A DNA stretch of 13,781 nt from an uncultured Lachnospiraceae bacterium (GCA_947594085.1 CANQEB010000040.1:1-13781); one strand, 5' to 3'. Counted from the first letter of the stretch, positions 1-7,770 are shown. Notes: generated by a model not told the origin, from the letters alone. Translations and numbers: made by a program.

Positions 1-208
1 CCGTGTGCCCCTTCGAGAGCACGAAACGATCTCTGTCCGGATTCTTAGGATCCTTCGGGTCGATGTTCATCTCCTCGAAATAGAGGTAGGTGAACAGATC
101 CGCGGCCGAGAGAGATCCGCCCGGATGTCCGGCCTTCGCGCTGTGCACCGCCGTCACGATGCCCTTGCGAACCTCGTTCGCCATTTTCTGTAACTCAAGT
201 GTCGTCAT
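1..208 (-). CDS. Transketolase, N-terminal subunit (partial, runs off the left edge)
   Basis: Only the first 69 residues are present. Transketolase moves two-carbon ketol units between sugar phosphates in the non-oxidative pentose phosphate pathway, using thiamine diphosphate, in the cytoplasm. The visible part matches the family N-terminus: a helix starting MTTLELQKMANEVRKGI, then AKAGHPGGSLSAAD (His28 and the GHPGG turn line the cofactor site), then the DRFVLSKGH stretch (His68). I infer a split enzyme, with a separate C-terminal subunit gene beyond the edge, because the start resembles the short N-subunits of Clostridia; the window cannot prove it. The ATG at 208 follows a GGAAAGG-like ribosome binding site by about 10 nt. 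It lies 74 bp after the permease stop on the same strand. That gap has no clear terminator or promoter, only a 6-bp AT-rich dyad (TATCAT/ATGATA). Confidence 0.93.
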   Translation of the reverse strand, partial: MTTLELQKMANEVRKGIVTAVHSAKAGHPGGSLSAADLFTYLYFEEMNIDPKDPKNPDRDRFVLSKGHT

Positions 209-282
209 AATGGGTACCTTTCCTTTCTATCATGTTAATCTGATGATACACTTTTTTCCCACATTCGTCCAGTAAAATAATA

Positions 283-3200
283 TTATTCCACGCTTTTCAG
301 CGACTCGACCATATCGATCTTCTTCAACTTGAAGTACATCACTCCGTTGACGATCATGGAGAAACCAACCGTGAAGAGCGTCCCGTACACGAAACTCGGC
401 AGGTTGATATTGCGGCCGAACATGCAGGCGTCCACCTCGATCGTCGTGATGATGTAGGCGTGCAGCAGCTTCCCGAGCACGATCCCGAGCGCGGCGCCGA
501 TCAGCGTGAGCAAAATATTCTCCCGGTAAACGTAAGCGGCCACCTCGCCGTTGTAGAAGCCGAGCACCTTCAGCGTGGCGAGCTCTCTGCGCCGTTCGTT
601 GATATTGATGTTGTTGAGGTTGTAGAGCACCACGATCGCAAGCGCGCCCGCTGAGACAATCAGCACCAGCATGACAACGTCCATCGCCCCGAGCATATTT
701 TCGATCTGCTCCGCAAGCGTGCCAGTGTAGGTCACGTTGAGTACCGCATCGTGACTTAACATTGTCTCACCGATCTCCTCAATTCCCTCCTGCGGCTCAC
801 CACTCTCAAAGAAAATACTGTTGAACTCCGGCGCTTCCCCATACACCTTCTCGTACAGTGCCGGCGTCATATACAGGTAATGTGATAGGTAGTTCTCGCA
901 CACGGCAGCGATCGGCACTTCGACGTCGTCGCCCTCCTCCTGCTCAAGCGTGATCACGTCACCCGGCTTCAGCTTGAATTCCTTCGCGATCTTCTCCGTG
1001 ATGATCGCGCCCTCGTCGGTCAACTCGTACGGCTCCTTCGTCTCACGGTCACGGAAGCGGAAGAATCCGTCCAGATTCTCTAGATCCTCCGGCACATACA
1101 GGTAAATCGCCCACTCCTTGTCCGTGACCCCTCTTGTCTGCACGTCTGTCAACTGCATATAGAAACGCTTGGAGTGCGTCACTCGCTCATCCGCGCGCAG
1201 AGCGTCCTCCACCTCCTCGATCTCCTGCGGCTCTGCATCCGTGTCCAGCACGACGATTGCATCATAGAGCTGCAATTCGTCGAACTGCAACGTCCCGATA
1301 TCCGTGATGGAATCCAGCAGACCGTAGCCCACGAGCAGAAGCCCCATACAGCCGCCGATACCGATGACTGTCATCAGGAAACGCTTCTTGTAGCGGAACA
1401 AATTGCGCACCGTGGATTTCCAGGTGAAGCTGAGCCGCTTCCACAAAAATGTGATCCGCTCCATAAAGACACGCTTGCCCTCCTTCGGGGCAGGAGGCCG
1501 CATGAGCTGTGCCGGGACCGCAAGGAGCTCCTTGTAACAGGCGGAAATGGTCGCCCCGATCGTGCAGATAAGAGCTGCCCCCACCGCAATCAGACCATAC
1601 GTCCAGTTGTATGGAAGTAAAATCTCCGGAATGTGCTGATACATAATTCCGTATGCGTTGATGATCACCCACGGGAAAATTTTTTCCCCGATCAGGATGC
1701 CCGCCGCACCGCCGCCGAGCGTCGCCAGGAACGCGTATTTCAGATATTTGGATGCGATTGACCACTTGCCATAGCCGAGCGCCTTCAGCGTCCCGATCTG
1801 CGTGCGCTCTTCCTCGACCATGCGCGTCATCGTTGTCAACGAGATCAGAGCTGCCACCAGGAAAAACAAGATCGGCACGACTTTTGCAATATTCGAAAGG
1901 CGCTCCGCGTTCTCCCCAAACCCGGCATGTTCCGGGAGCGCGCTGCGATTGTCCACATACCAATCCGGGTAGCGCAAGTCGGCAAGCTTCTCCTCTGCGT
2001 CCGCGATCTGCTCCTCCGCGTCCGCCAGATCCGCCTCCGCGTCCCGGATCTTCTGCTCGCCCTCCGCGATCTCGTCCTCGGCCTCCTTCTTTCCTTCCTC
2101 GTAATCCTCCCAGCCATCTTTGATCTTATGTTCATTCTCCATAATCTCTCGCTGGCCATCCCGGATCTGCTGCCTGGCATCTGCCAGATCGCTCCGCGCA
2201 TCGCTTAACTTCTGGCGTCCTTCGTCAAGCTGACGCTCTCCGTCCGAAACCTGCGCCTGAGAAGCCTCCAGTTGCGCCCAGCCAGAATCAAGCTGCCTGC
2301 GCGCCGAAGTCAGCTGCGCCCTTGCCTTCCTCAGCTCCGCATAACCGTCATCGATTTCCTGCTGGCCTTTTTCCAGCTTCTTCTCATTCGTATTCAGCTC
2401 TTTCTTCGCCGAGGCAAGCTGCTTCTTCGCCGTCGCCGCCTGTGCCTTTTGCGTATTCAACTGCTGCCACGCCGTCGTAAGCTGCTGCCCTGCTGTATTC
2501 AGCTCCTTTTCATTTGCGTCCAGCTCCTGCTTCGACTTCTCAAGCGTAGCCAACGTCGCATCCAGCGTCTGCTTCTGTCCCGCCAGCGTCCCGGAAGCCT
2601 CATCCATCTTTTCCTTCGCACCCGCAAGGCTCGCCACGGTAGCGTCACGTGTAGCCGTGGCCTCCACCACCGCCTGTTGCTTCTTCTGCTGTTCTCCGGC
2701 CAGATTGTCATTGTACTCCGCATCGAGCGCGGCGATCTCTCCCTTCAGCAAAGACACCGTTTCCTGCTGTGCGGTAAGCTCGGCGCTTTTCTGATTGACA
2801 ATCGCTTTCTGTGCTTCTACCTCCGCGCTCGCATTCTGCACCACCCCACTCTGCTCGTCGAACGCCTTCTGCGCATCGGCAAGCCTCTGCGCGTAGTCCT
2901 GCGTATATTCCGGGAGAAGATTTCCCTCCGAATCTTCCTCATATTGCGGGTTATTCTTCAACTCATCCAGCTCGGCTTCCAGTCTCTGCCCCTCGCTCCT
3001 GGCTGTCTCACACTCACCTTCCAGTCGGTTTAATGTACGGTTTTCCTCCTCAAGCTGCCCCGTCAGCGTATCTGCCGTATTCTGCGCTTCCTCAAGCTGC
3101 CCGCTCTTCGCATCCTTGTCCGAACGGTTCTGCGCAACCTTTTCGTCACATTCCTGCTGTGCCTGCAGCGCGGCATTCACCGCCGTTTCCAACGCCCCGA

Positions 3201-4629
3201 TTGTATTATCGTATTCTTGCTGTTGCGCCTGTAATTGTGCGTTCGCCTCATTGTATGCCTCCAGGCCAGCATTGTACTGCTCCATCCCTGCCTCGTACTG
3301 CGATTTTCCGGACGCCAGCTGTTGAACGCCCGTGTCGTACGCCTCCTGCTGCTGGGTAAGCTGTGCCTCTGCCTCAGCAAGCTGCTTTTGTCCCGCATTG
3401 TACGCCGCTAGATTTTCGTTGTAGGTTTTCCTGCCCTCTTCGAGCTGCTGCTTCCCCGTATCGATCTGCTCCTGTGCAGCCTTCAGCTCCTTCTCGCCCT
3501 TGACCGCCTCGCTCTTGTACGCCACCATGCCAGACTGATATTCGCTCTCTCCGGAATTCAACGTCGCCTGAGCCTCGGCCATCTGACTTTTACCTTCCTC
3601 CAGAGTCGCCTCATTCTGCTCGATCTCCTGCTCCCCGGTTTTCAGCTCCCGCTCTCCGTCCGCAACTTCTTCTCTGGCATCCCAGATATCCTTCTTTCCA
3701 TCCGCAAGCTCCTGCTCGCCCTCGGTGAGCTCAGATTCCGCCTCAGCAAGCTCAGACTCCGCCTCAGCCTTGCCTTCAGAGAGCTCTCGCTTCGCGTCGG
3801 CGAGCTCTTGTTTGCCGTCCGCAACCTCCTGCTTCGCATCGGCAAGCTCAGATTCTGCCGTCTCTGTGACCTCACGATAGCGAATCTCACAGCGTGCGTC
3901 CGCGATCCCTTCAATTCGATCGCTGACCTCCGCCACAAGATCATCGTAGCCATCGGTAAATGCAGTCTTCTCTGCCGCTTTGTCCACCCGCAGATACACG
4001 ACGCTATAGACCTCCGCGTCAAATTCTTCCGGAAGCACATAGGCAAACCCGGCCAGCGAACCCGTACCAAGCGACGTGCTGCCGCGATTAAATGACAGAT
4101 AACAAGGGCTGTAGCCATAGCCGCAGACCGTAAATTTCCTGTGCTTCAAACTACTGTCGTCCTCGGACGACACTTCAATCTCCAGCTCATCCCCAGGCTT
4201 GTATCCGGTCTTGAGCGCGTAGGCGGCATCCAGAAAGCACTCATCTGCTCGCTCCGGCAGCCTTCCCTCCGCAGGCGTCAGCTCGTTGATCTCCTTCTGC
4301 AATGCCTCTACATGAAGCACCTCGCGCGCTTCACCCTCGCCACAATAGACGTCCTCCATATAACTGCCCGCCACAAAAGAAATGCCCTCGATATCGCCGA
4401 GCGCCTTCAGATCGTCCTCTGTCAGTCCGAGTGTGCTGATCACACGGAGATCCATCAGCTTGCTGTCGTCAAAATAGGAATCCCCAGTCAACCGCATATC
4501 CGGTGCAGAAGCTTGTATTCCGGAGAAAAAAGCCACTCCCAGTGCCACAATGAAAAAAATGGACAGGAAGCGGTTCTTGCTCTTTTTTATTTCCACGCGA
4601 AAATCTTTATGTAATGCCTTTTTCCTCAT
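283..4629 (-). CDS. ABC transporter permease, FtsX/MacB type, with a giant extracytoplasmic coiled coil
   Basis: A 1448-residue membrane protein, the partner of the ATPase encoded just upstream. Order of parts: a basic N-terminus and one membrane segment (about 21-41); an extracytoplasmic region to about 250; a very long heptad-repeat coiled coil (about 254-886); a first FtsX-like bundle (about 911-1040) with the family stretch LTTMTRMVEEERTQIGTLKALGY; a middle membrane segment (about 1083-1107) opening a second extracytoplasmic domain; and a second FtsX bundle (about 1313-1440) with RRRELATLKVLGF. The coil follows an xxxLxxG/A heptad (for example ELADGKK, ELKTGEQ) and turns Gln/Ala-rich in the middle. 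FtsX/MacB proteins use ATP hydrolysis to drive movements in extracytoplasmic domains rather than moving small solutes through a channel. Family members of this layout are shorter as I know them. Substrate unknown. The start follows a weak GAGAG site, so translation may depend on the upstream ATPase gene. Confidence 0.93.
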   Translation of the reverse strand: MRKKALHKDFRVEIKKSKNRFLSIFFIVALGVAFFSGIQASAPDMRLTGDSYFDDSKLMDLRVISTLGLTEDDLKALGDIEGISFVAGSYMEDVYCGEGEAREVLHVEALQKEINELTPAEGRLPERADECFLDAAYALKTGYKPGDELEIEVSSEDDSSLKHRKFTVCGYGYSPCYLSFNRGSTSLGTGSLAGFAYVLPEEFDAEVYSVVYLRVDKAAEKTAFTDGYDDLVAEVSDRIEGIADARCEIRYREVTETAESELADAKQEVADGKQELADAKRELSEGKAEAESELAEAESELTEGEQELADGKKDIWDAREEVADGERELKTGEQEIEQNEATLEEGKSQMAEAQATLNSGESEYQSGMVAYKSEAVKGEKELKAAQEQIDTGKQQLEEGRKTYNENLAAYNAGQKQLAEAEAQLTQQQEAYDTGVQQLASGKSQYEAGMEQYNAGLEAYNEANAQLQAQQQEYDNTIGALETAVNAALQAQQECDEKVAQNRSDKDAKSGQLEEAQNTADTLTGQLEEENRTLNRLEGECETARSEGQRLEAELDELKNNPQYEEDSEGNLLPEYTQDYAQRLADAQKAFDEQSGVVQNASAEVEAQKAIVNQKSAELTAQQETVSLLKGEIAALDAEYNDNLAGEQQKKQQAVVEATATRDATVASLAGAKEKMDEASGTLAGQKQTLDATLATLEKSKQELDANEKELNTAGQQLTTAWQQLNTQKAQAATAKKQLASAKKELNTNEKKLEKGQQEIDDGYAELRKARAQLTSARRQLDSGWAQLEASQAQVSDGERQLDEGRQKLSDARSDLADARQQIRDGQREIMENEHKIKDGWEDYEEGKKEAEDEIAEGEQKIRDAEADLADAEEQIADAEEKLADLRYPDWYVDNRSALPEHAGFGENAERLSNIAKVVPILFFLVAALISLTTMTRMVEEERTQIGTLKALGYGKWSIASKYLKYAFLATLGGGAAGILIGEKIFPWVIINAYGIMYQHIPEILLPYNWTYGLIAVGAALICTIGATISACYKELLAVPAQLMRPPAPKEGKRVFMERITFLWKRLSFTWKSTVRNLFRYKKRFLMTVIGIGGCMGLLLVGYGLLDSITDIGTLQFDELQLYDAIVVLDTDAEPQEIEEVEDALRADERVTHSKRFYMQLTDVQTRGVTDKEWAIYLYVPEDLENLDGFFRFRDRETKEPYELTDEGAIITEKIAKEFKLKPGDVITLEQEEGDDVEVPIAAVCENYLSHYLYMTPALYEKVYGEAPEFNSIFFESGEPQEGIEEIGETMLSHDAVLNVTYTGTLAEQIENMLGAMDVVMLVLIVSAGALAIVVLYNLNNININERRRELATLKVLGFYNGEVAAYVYRENILLTLIGAALGIVLGKLLHAYIITTIEVDACMFGRNINLPSFVYGTLFTVGFSMIVNGVMYFKLKKIDMVESLKSVE
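1972..3870 (-). repeat. Low-complexity heptad-repeat segment encoding the permease coiled coil
   Basis: This stretch encodes about 633 residues of near-continuous heptads (residues about 254-886). The flanks (254-360 and 760-886) are charged, with the pattern xxxLxxG or xxxLxxA often alternating to give a 14-residue rhythm. The centre (360-760) is rich in Gln, Ala and Tyr. One break near residues 556-576 contains NNPQYEEDSEGNLLPEY and is a candidate hairpin tip that would fold the coil back on itself. The other frames stay open over long spans because of the repetitive GC-biased codons, which produces spurious ORFs on both strands. Confidence 0.85.
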
Positions 4630-4720
4630 AAATCTCTCATTCCCGCTGTTTTATGTCATATGTCTTAGGACCCAAGCGTCCGGTACTTCGGCCAGATCTA
4701 AGCGCTCCGATCGCCCGTCG

Positions 4721-5428
4721 CTACCACTCGATCGTCTCTACCGGAATCGGATGATCGTTCAGCTTCATCTCGGATACCCGGCCATTTTTGATGCGGATCA
4801 CACGGTCCGCCATAGGCGTGATCGCCGTGTTGTGCGTGATGACGATGACAGTCATCCCTCGCTCCCGACACATGTCCTGCAAAAGCTTGAGAATCGCCTT
4901 GCCGGTCTGATAGTCGAGCGCGCCCGTCGGCTCATCGCACAGCAAAAGCTTGGGATTCTTCGCGAGCGCACGCGCGATCGATACGCGCTGCTGCTCGCCG
5001 CCGGAGAGCTGCGTTGGGAAATTGCCCATGCGCTGCTCCAGTCCAACCTCACGCAACACCTGCTCCGCATTCAGGGGGTTCTTGGAAATCTGCAATGCCA
5101 GCTCGACATTCTCAAGTGCCGTCAGGTTTGGCACAAGATTATAAAACTGGAAGACAAACCCGATATCATTGCGCCGATAAGAGGTCAGCTTCTTTTGACT
5201 ATATCGAGCAATGTCATATCCATCCACAATCACCGAACCGCCGCTCGTCGTATCCATCCCACCCAGAATATTGAGCACGGTGGTCTTGCCGGCACCAGAC
5301 GGTCCCACAATCACAACAAATTCGCCCTTCTGTATTTCAAAATCAATACCGTCCACCGCATGGATATCAACCTCGCCCATATGGTAGACCTTCGTCACAT
5401 TCTCCAGCTTTACAAACGCCTCCGCCAC
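4721..5428 (-). CDS. ABC transporter ATPase, MacB/LolD type
   Basis: About 235 residues: the cytoplasmic nucleotide-binding subunit that powers the adjacent FtsX-type permease. Counting from the upstream ATG at 5434 (237 residues), the motifs are: Walker A GPSGAGKT at 44-51, Q-loop Gln96 in FVFQ, signature LSGGEQQR at 143-150, Walker [13 protein letters not shown] at 163-174, and switch His201. GALD after Walker B and the total length are typical of the MacB/LolD/FtsE branch. I place the start at GTG 5428 rather than ATG 5434: the GGAGG at 5436-5440 ends one base from the ATG, too close, but 7 nt from the GTG. The permease starts 91 bp downstream on the same strand, so the two form a transporter unit. 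The substrate cannot be told from sequence. Confidence 0.93.
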   Translation of the reverse strand: MAEAFVKLENVTKVYHMGEVDIHAVDGIDFEIQKGEFVVIVGPSGAGKTTVLNILGGMDTTSGGSVIVDGYDIARYSQKKLTSYRRNDIGFVFQFYNLVPNLTALENVELALQISKNPLNAEQVLREVGLEQRMGNFPTQLSGGEQQRVSIARALAKNPKLLLCDEPTGALDYQTGKAILKLLQDMCRERGMTVIVITHNTAITPMADRVIRIKNGRVSEMKLNDHPIPVETIEW

Positions 5429-5435
5429 TGCCATT

Positions 5436-5440
5436 CCTCC
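5436..5440 (-). promoter_or_regulatory. Ribosome binding site that favours a GTG start for the ABC ATPase
   Basis: GGAGG on the minus strand lies 1 nt from ATG 5434 and 7 nt from the in-frame GTG 5428. Normal spacing points to the GTG. A TAG stop lies just upstream in frame, so no earlier start exists. Confidence 0.6.
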
Positions 5441-5460
5441 GAATCTTGTGTACTAATTCC

Positions 5461-5489
5461 ATTTTACATGCGCAAAACCCGCACCGCAA
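5461..5489 (-). promoter_or_regulatory. Candidate promoter for the ABC ATPase-permease unit
   Basis: On the minus strand a -35 TTGCGG and a -10 TAAAAT are separated by 17 nt. The -10 matches five of six consensus bases, the -35 only three. It sits between the likely citrate synthase terminator and the ATPase start, where a promoter would be expected. By eye only. Confidence 0.4.
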
Positions 5490-5549
5490 TCACTTTATGA
5501 AAATTTAACAAAAAGAAAATCTCAACCTCTTCACGCAAACCTGAATGTC

Positions 5550-5606
5550 AAAACGGGCAAGAAGCCTCGGGCGGACCCTATATGTCCTTCCCGGGACGCC
5601 TTGCCC
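5550..5606 (-). terminator. Extended hairpin, likely terminator of the citrate synthase transcript
   Basis: On the minus strand GGGCAAG pairs with CTTGCCC (7 bp). Inside, CGGG pairs with CCCG and GGAC with GTCC, linked by a 6x6 partly paired internal loop, so the whole forms one long hairpin. It is followed by GTTTTGAC, a short T run. It starts about 60 nt after the citrate synthase stop. The brief T tract leaves open that it is a structured leader of the ABC unit instead. Confidence 0.55.
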
Positions 5607-5667
5607 ATCTACAGCTGTAAACGCATCAATCCGCTATAAAATTCTTCGAAACACCGCCCTTGTATTC

Positions 5668-7035
5668 TCAACGCTCATTAAGATCAACATACTCCCTGTG
5701 ATGTCCTACATACTTGTACGCAGGGCGAATGATCTTGCCCTCATTGACGAGCTCCTCAATCCGGTGTGCGCTCCAGCCGGCAATCCTCGAGATCGCAAAT
5801 ACCGGCGTGTACAACTGTTTTGGAATGCCGAGCATCGAGTACACAAATCCGCTGTAAAAGTCGACGTTACAGCAAATCGGCTTGTGCAGCTTCTTGCGGT
5901 TCGTCAAAAGCTCCGAGGCGATCCGCTCCACTCTCTCGTGCAGCTCGAACTCATCCGTCAGCCCTTTCTCCTCCGACAAAGACTTTGCATACTCCTTCAG
6001 GATAACTGCTCGCGGATCAGAAAGCGTATAGACCGCATGACCCATGCCGTAGATCAGGCCGCTCCCGTCAAACGCTTCTTTATTCATGATCTTGACCAGA
6101 TAATCACGAACCGCGTCATCGCTGTTCCAATTATGCACATGTTCCTTGATATCTGCGAACATATTCTCGACCTTGAGGTTCGCGCCACCGTGCTTCGGCC
6201 CCTTCAGCGATCCGAGCGACGCTGAAACCGCAGAATAAGTATCGGTGCCGGTCGACGAGACGACATGTGTGGTAAACGTCGAGTTGTTACCACCGCCGTG
6301 CTCCGCATGGATTACAAGGGCGATGTCCAGCACACGTGCCTCCAGTTCCGTGTACTGCCCGTCGTCACGCAGAATACGCAAAATATTTTCCGCTGTGGAA
6401 AGCTCCGGATCCGGATAACGGATCAAAAGACTCTTATCATTATGATAGTGCTGATATGCATGATACGCATAAACCGAGATCAGCGGGAAAGTCGCAATCA
6501 GCGACAGACACTGCTTCAACACGTTCTGGATCGAAATATCATCCGGATTCTCATCGTAAGAATACAACGTCAGTACACTGCGCTGCAATGCGTTCATGAC
6601 GTCCGCGCTGGGCGCTTTCATAATCACATCACGCACGAATTTATTCGGCAATTCCCGATACTGGCTCAGAATCTCGATAAAGGACTGAAGCTGCTGCTTG
6701 TTCGGAAGAGCCCCGAACAAAAGCAAGTATGTAATCTCCTCAAAATTAAATTTCCTCTCTTCAAAGCCTTTCTTCAGATCCATGATGTTATAGCCCTGAA
6801 AATAGAGTTGTCCTTCCGCCGGGAGCTTTTTCCCGCCCTCTGTGCGAAACGCGACCACATCCGAGATCTCGGTCAAGCCGGTGAGAACACCCTTACCGTC
6901 GGACTCGCGCAATCCACGCTTCACATCATACTCTTCATAAAGATTCAGATCCAGCGCCCCTGAAATCATACACCATTTCACAAGCTCTGCCAGCCTGATA
7001 TCTCTGATTCGTCTGTCCTCATCACTCTTCATCAT
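5668..7035 (-). CDS. gltA: Citrate synthase (citrate/2-methylcitrate synthase family)
   Basis: About 455 residues; a cytoplasmic enzyme condensing acetyl-CoA with oxaloacetate to give citrate, in anaerobes usually the entry to 2-oxoglutarate and glutamate synthesis. Numbered from an upstream GTG at 7089, key sites are: His264 in HAEHGGG (catalytic His of the substrate loop), GPKHGGAN at 297-304, His351 in GMGHAVY, Asp410 in NVDFYSG (catalytic Asp), then GWSAHRIEE and the C-terminal RPAYKYVG. These match the three-residue catalytic set of the family. I chose ATG 7035 because GGAGG lies exactly 8 nt before it; the GTG 54 bp further up has only a poor site. The ArsR-type gene ends 99 bp upstream on the same strand with no clear promoter or terminator between, so the two may be co-transcribed. 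No aconitase or isocitrate dehydrogenase is in the window. A 2-methylcitrate synthase cannot be excluded. Confidence 0.94.
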   Translation of the reverse strand: MMKSDEDRRIRDIRLAELVKWCMISGALDLNLYEEYDVKRGLRESDGKGVLTGLTEISDVVAFRTEGGKKLPAEGQLYFQGYNIMDLKKGFEERKFNFEEITYLLLFGALPNKQQLQSFIEILSQYRELPNKFVRDVIMKAPSADVMNALQRSVLTLYSYDENPDDISIQNVLKQCLSLIATFPLISVYAYHAYQHYHNDKSLLIRYPDPELSTAENILRILRDDGQYTELEARVLDIALVIHAEHGGGNNSTFTTHVVSSTGTDTYSAVSASLGSLKGPKHGGANLKVENMFADIKEHVHNWNSDDAVRDYLVKIMNKEAFDGSGLIYGMGHAVYTLSDPRAVILKEYAKSLSEEKGLTDEFELHERVERIASELLTNRKKLHKPICCNVDFYSGFVYSMLGIPKQLYTPVFAISRIAGWSAHRIEELVNEGKIIRPAYKYVGHHREYVDLNER

Positions 7036-7041
7036 AATATT

Positions 7042-7050
7042 CTCCTCCTC
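7042..7050 (-). promoter_or_regulatory. Strong ribosome binding site fixing the citrate synthase start
   Basis: GAGGAGGAG on the minus strand, with core GGAGG at 7044-7048, lies 8 nt from ATG 7035. It decides against the longer GTG-initiated reading from 7089. Confidence 0.8.
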
Positions 7051-7134
7051 ATCCGTCACATAATTCCGTCGTTCGCTCTCTGCCCGCACACCCCCTTGTA
7101 TCGGCAGTTTCCATCTACAGCCTCGCGGCTTCCA

Positions 7135-7611
7135 TTATTTCAAAAATCCTGTTCCCCTATCTGAAAACAGCTTCTCACGTGTCTTCTGCTCAAGCGAGTA
7201 ATATGACCACTTTCCCTGCTTCCGACATATGACAAGGCCAGCTTCCGTCAAAATTTTCATATGATGCGACAACGTAGACTGTACAATGTCCATCGATTTC
7301 AAAATATCACCTGCACAGAGCTCCTTTTCTTCGAGCAACACGAGAATCCGAAGCCGGTTCTCATCTCCGAGCGCCCGAAAACACTCTGCCATTTTGTGCA
7401 TTTCATCTCCGCCGGCACTGCCCCTTTTTCTTCCTTTCGCAGTACTTGTCAGAGCCTTGGAATTCCCGTCCGTCTCCGTCTTTTCCTTAGCTTTCTTTTT
7501 CGTCTCTTTCTCTGACTTCTGGCCGGCCTTCTCAAGCTTTTTCAGCTTATCTTTTTGGTGCTTCAGTTTTTCTTGTTTCTTCTGTTTTTCTTGTTTTTTC
7601 TTTTTTCCCAT
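7135..7611 (-). CDS. ArsR-family transcriptional regulator with a lysine-rich N-terminal tail
   Basis: 158 residues in two parts. Residues 1-70 are a disordered-looking, highly basic tail with 21 lysines in the first 44 residues. Residues 71-150 are a winged helix: MAECFRALGDENRLRILVLL opens it, STLSHHMKILTEAGLV (112-127) contains the recognition helix, and RKQGKWSYYSL (130-140) is the wing. The family normally binds DNA as a dimer and releases it on metal or other signals. Here the ELCVCDL metal motif is ELCAGDIL, with only Cys99, so classic arsenite or cadmium sensing is unlikely. The start at 7611 is well supported by GGAGGTGA 10 nt upstream, so the tail is really translated; an internal ATG (codon 71) also has a GGAG 5 nt away and could yield a tail-less form. 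Own promoter at 7650-7678, probable operator at 7660-7683; citrate synthase follows. Confidence 0.9.
   Translation of the reverse strand: MGKKKKQEKQKKQEKLKHQKDKLKKLEKAGQKSEKETKKKAKEKTETDGNSKALTSTAKGRKRGSAGGDEMHKMAECFRALGDENRLRILVLLEEKELCAGDILKSMDIVQSTLSHHMKILTEAGLVICRKQGKWSYYSLEQKTREKLFSDRGTGFLK
7561..7596 (-). repeat. Two tandem 18-bp units in the lysine tail coding sequence
   Basis: Codons 6-11 (AAACAAGAAAAACAGAAG) and 12-17 (AAACAAGAAAAACTGAAG) differ at one base, giving KQEKQK then KQEKLK. This looks like a recent in-frame duplication and could change copy number by slippage without breaking the reading frame. Confidence 0.75.
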
Positions 7612-7649
7612 GGGATTTTCACCTCCCCGAGCTCGATACGTTCGCGAAG

Positions 7650-7678
7650 ATTATATCACAACATTTTATTCGAGTAAA
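7650..7678 (-). promoter_or_regulatory. Promoter of the ArsR-type regulator gene
   Basis: On the minus strand a perfect -10 TATAAT (7650-7655) lies 17 nt from a -35 TTTACT (7673-7678, four of six consensus bases). Predicted start near 7643, about 32 nt before the ATG. The -35 lies within the 24-bp inverted repeat. Confidence 0.7.
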
Positions 7679-7683
7679 GTGTT
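7660..7683 (+). promoter_or_regulatory. 24-bp inverted repeat, probable operator shared by two divergent promoters
   Basis: Half-sites AACATTTTATTC and GAGTAAAGTGTT are inverted copies, with 10 of 12 positions paired and the centre at CG (7671/7672). It covers the -35 and most of the spacer of the leftward promoter and overlaps the edge of the rightward -35. Size, symmetry and position fit a dimeric winged-helix operator of the ArsR kind; that the neighbouring regulator binds it is inference. Confidence 0.6.
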
Positions 7684-7711
7684 TGCATTTTTCGCTCAAA
7701 GATGGTATAGT
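7682..7711 (+). promoter_or_regulatory. Promoter of the trigger-factor-like lipoprotein gene
   Basis: A -10 TATAGT (7706-7711) is preceded by TGG, giving an extended -10. A weak -35 (TTTGCA at 7682-7687, spacer 18) lies upstream. The -10 sits inside a small perfect dyad, TGGTA-TAG-TACCA (7703-7715). The two divergent -35 boxes are only 3 bp apart. Confidence 0.55.
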
Positions 7712-7770
7712 ACCAATATTGTTACAATAAAATTACACTTTTTATTCATCGAGAAAGGAGTTTGTGTTCA

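Noticed and set aside
1262..1963. Minus-strand ORF of 233 codons in another frame of the permease
   Set aside because: A shadow of the second FtsX region; the true frame carries clear membrane segments and family motifs over the same bases.
2272..3033. Long plus-strand ORF of 253 codons rich in Leu and Arg
   Set aside because: It is antisense to the heptad-repeat part of the permease; Leu/Arg runs such as LLLRRRRL are the reverse reading of Gln/Ala/Glu codons. No domain pattern.
1972..3870. CRISPR-like or tandem DNA repeat array
   Set aside because: The repetition is at protein level (heptads) with variable codons; no constant repeat and spacer lengths.
4550..5500. Plus-strand ORF of 316 codons
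   Set aside because: Antisense to the ABC ATPase, whose Walker and signature motifs are intact; the plus-strand product shows no recognisable domain.
5545..6963. Plus-strand ORFs of 226 and 232 codons
   Set aside because: Antisense to citrate synthase, which has all its catalytic motifs.
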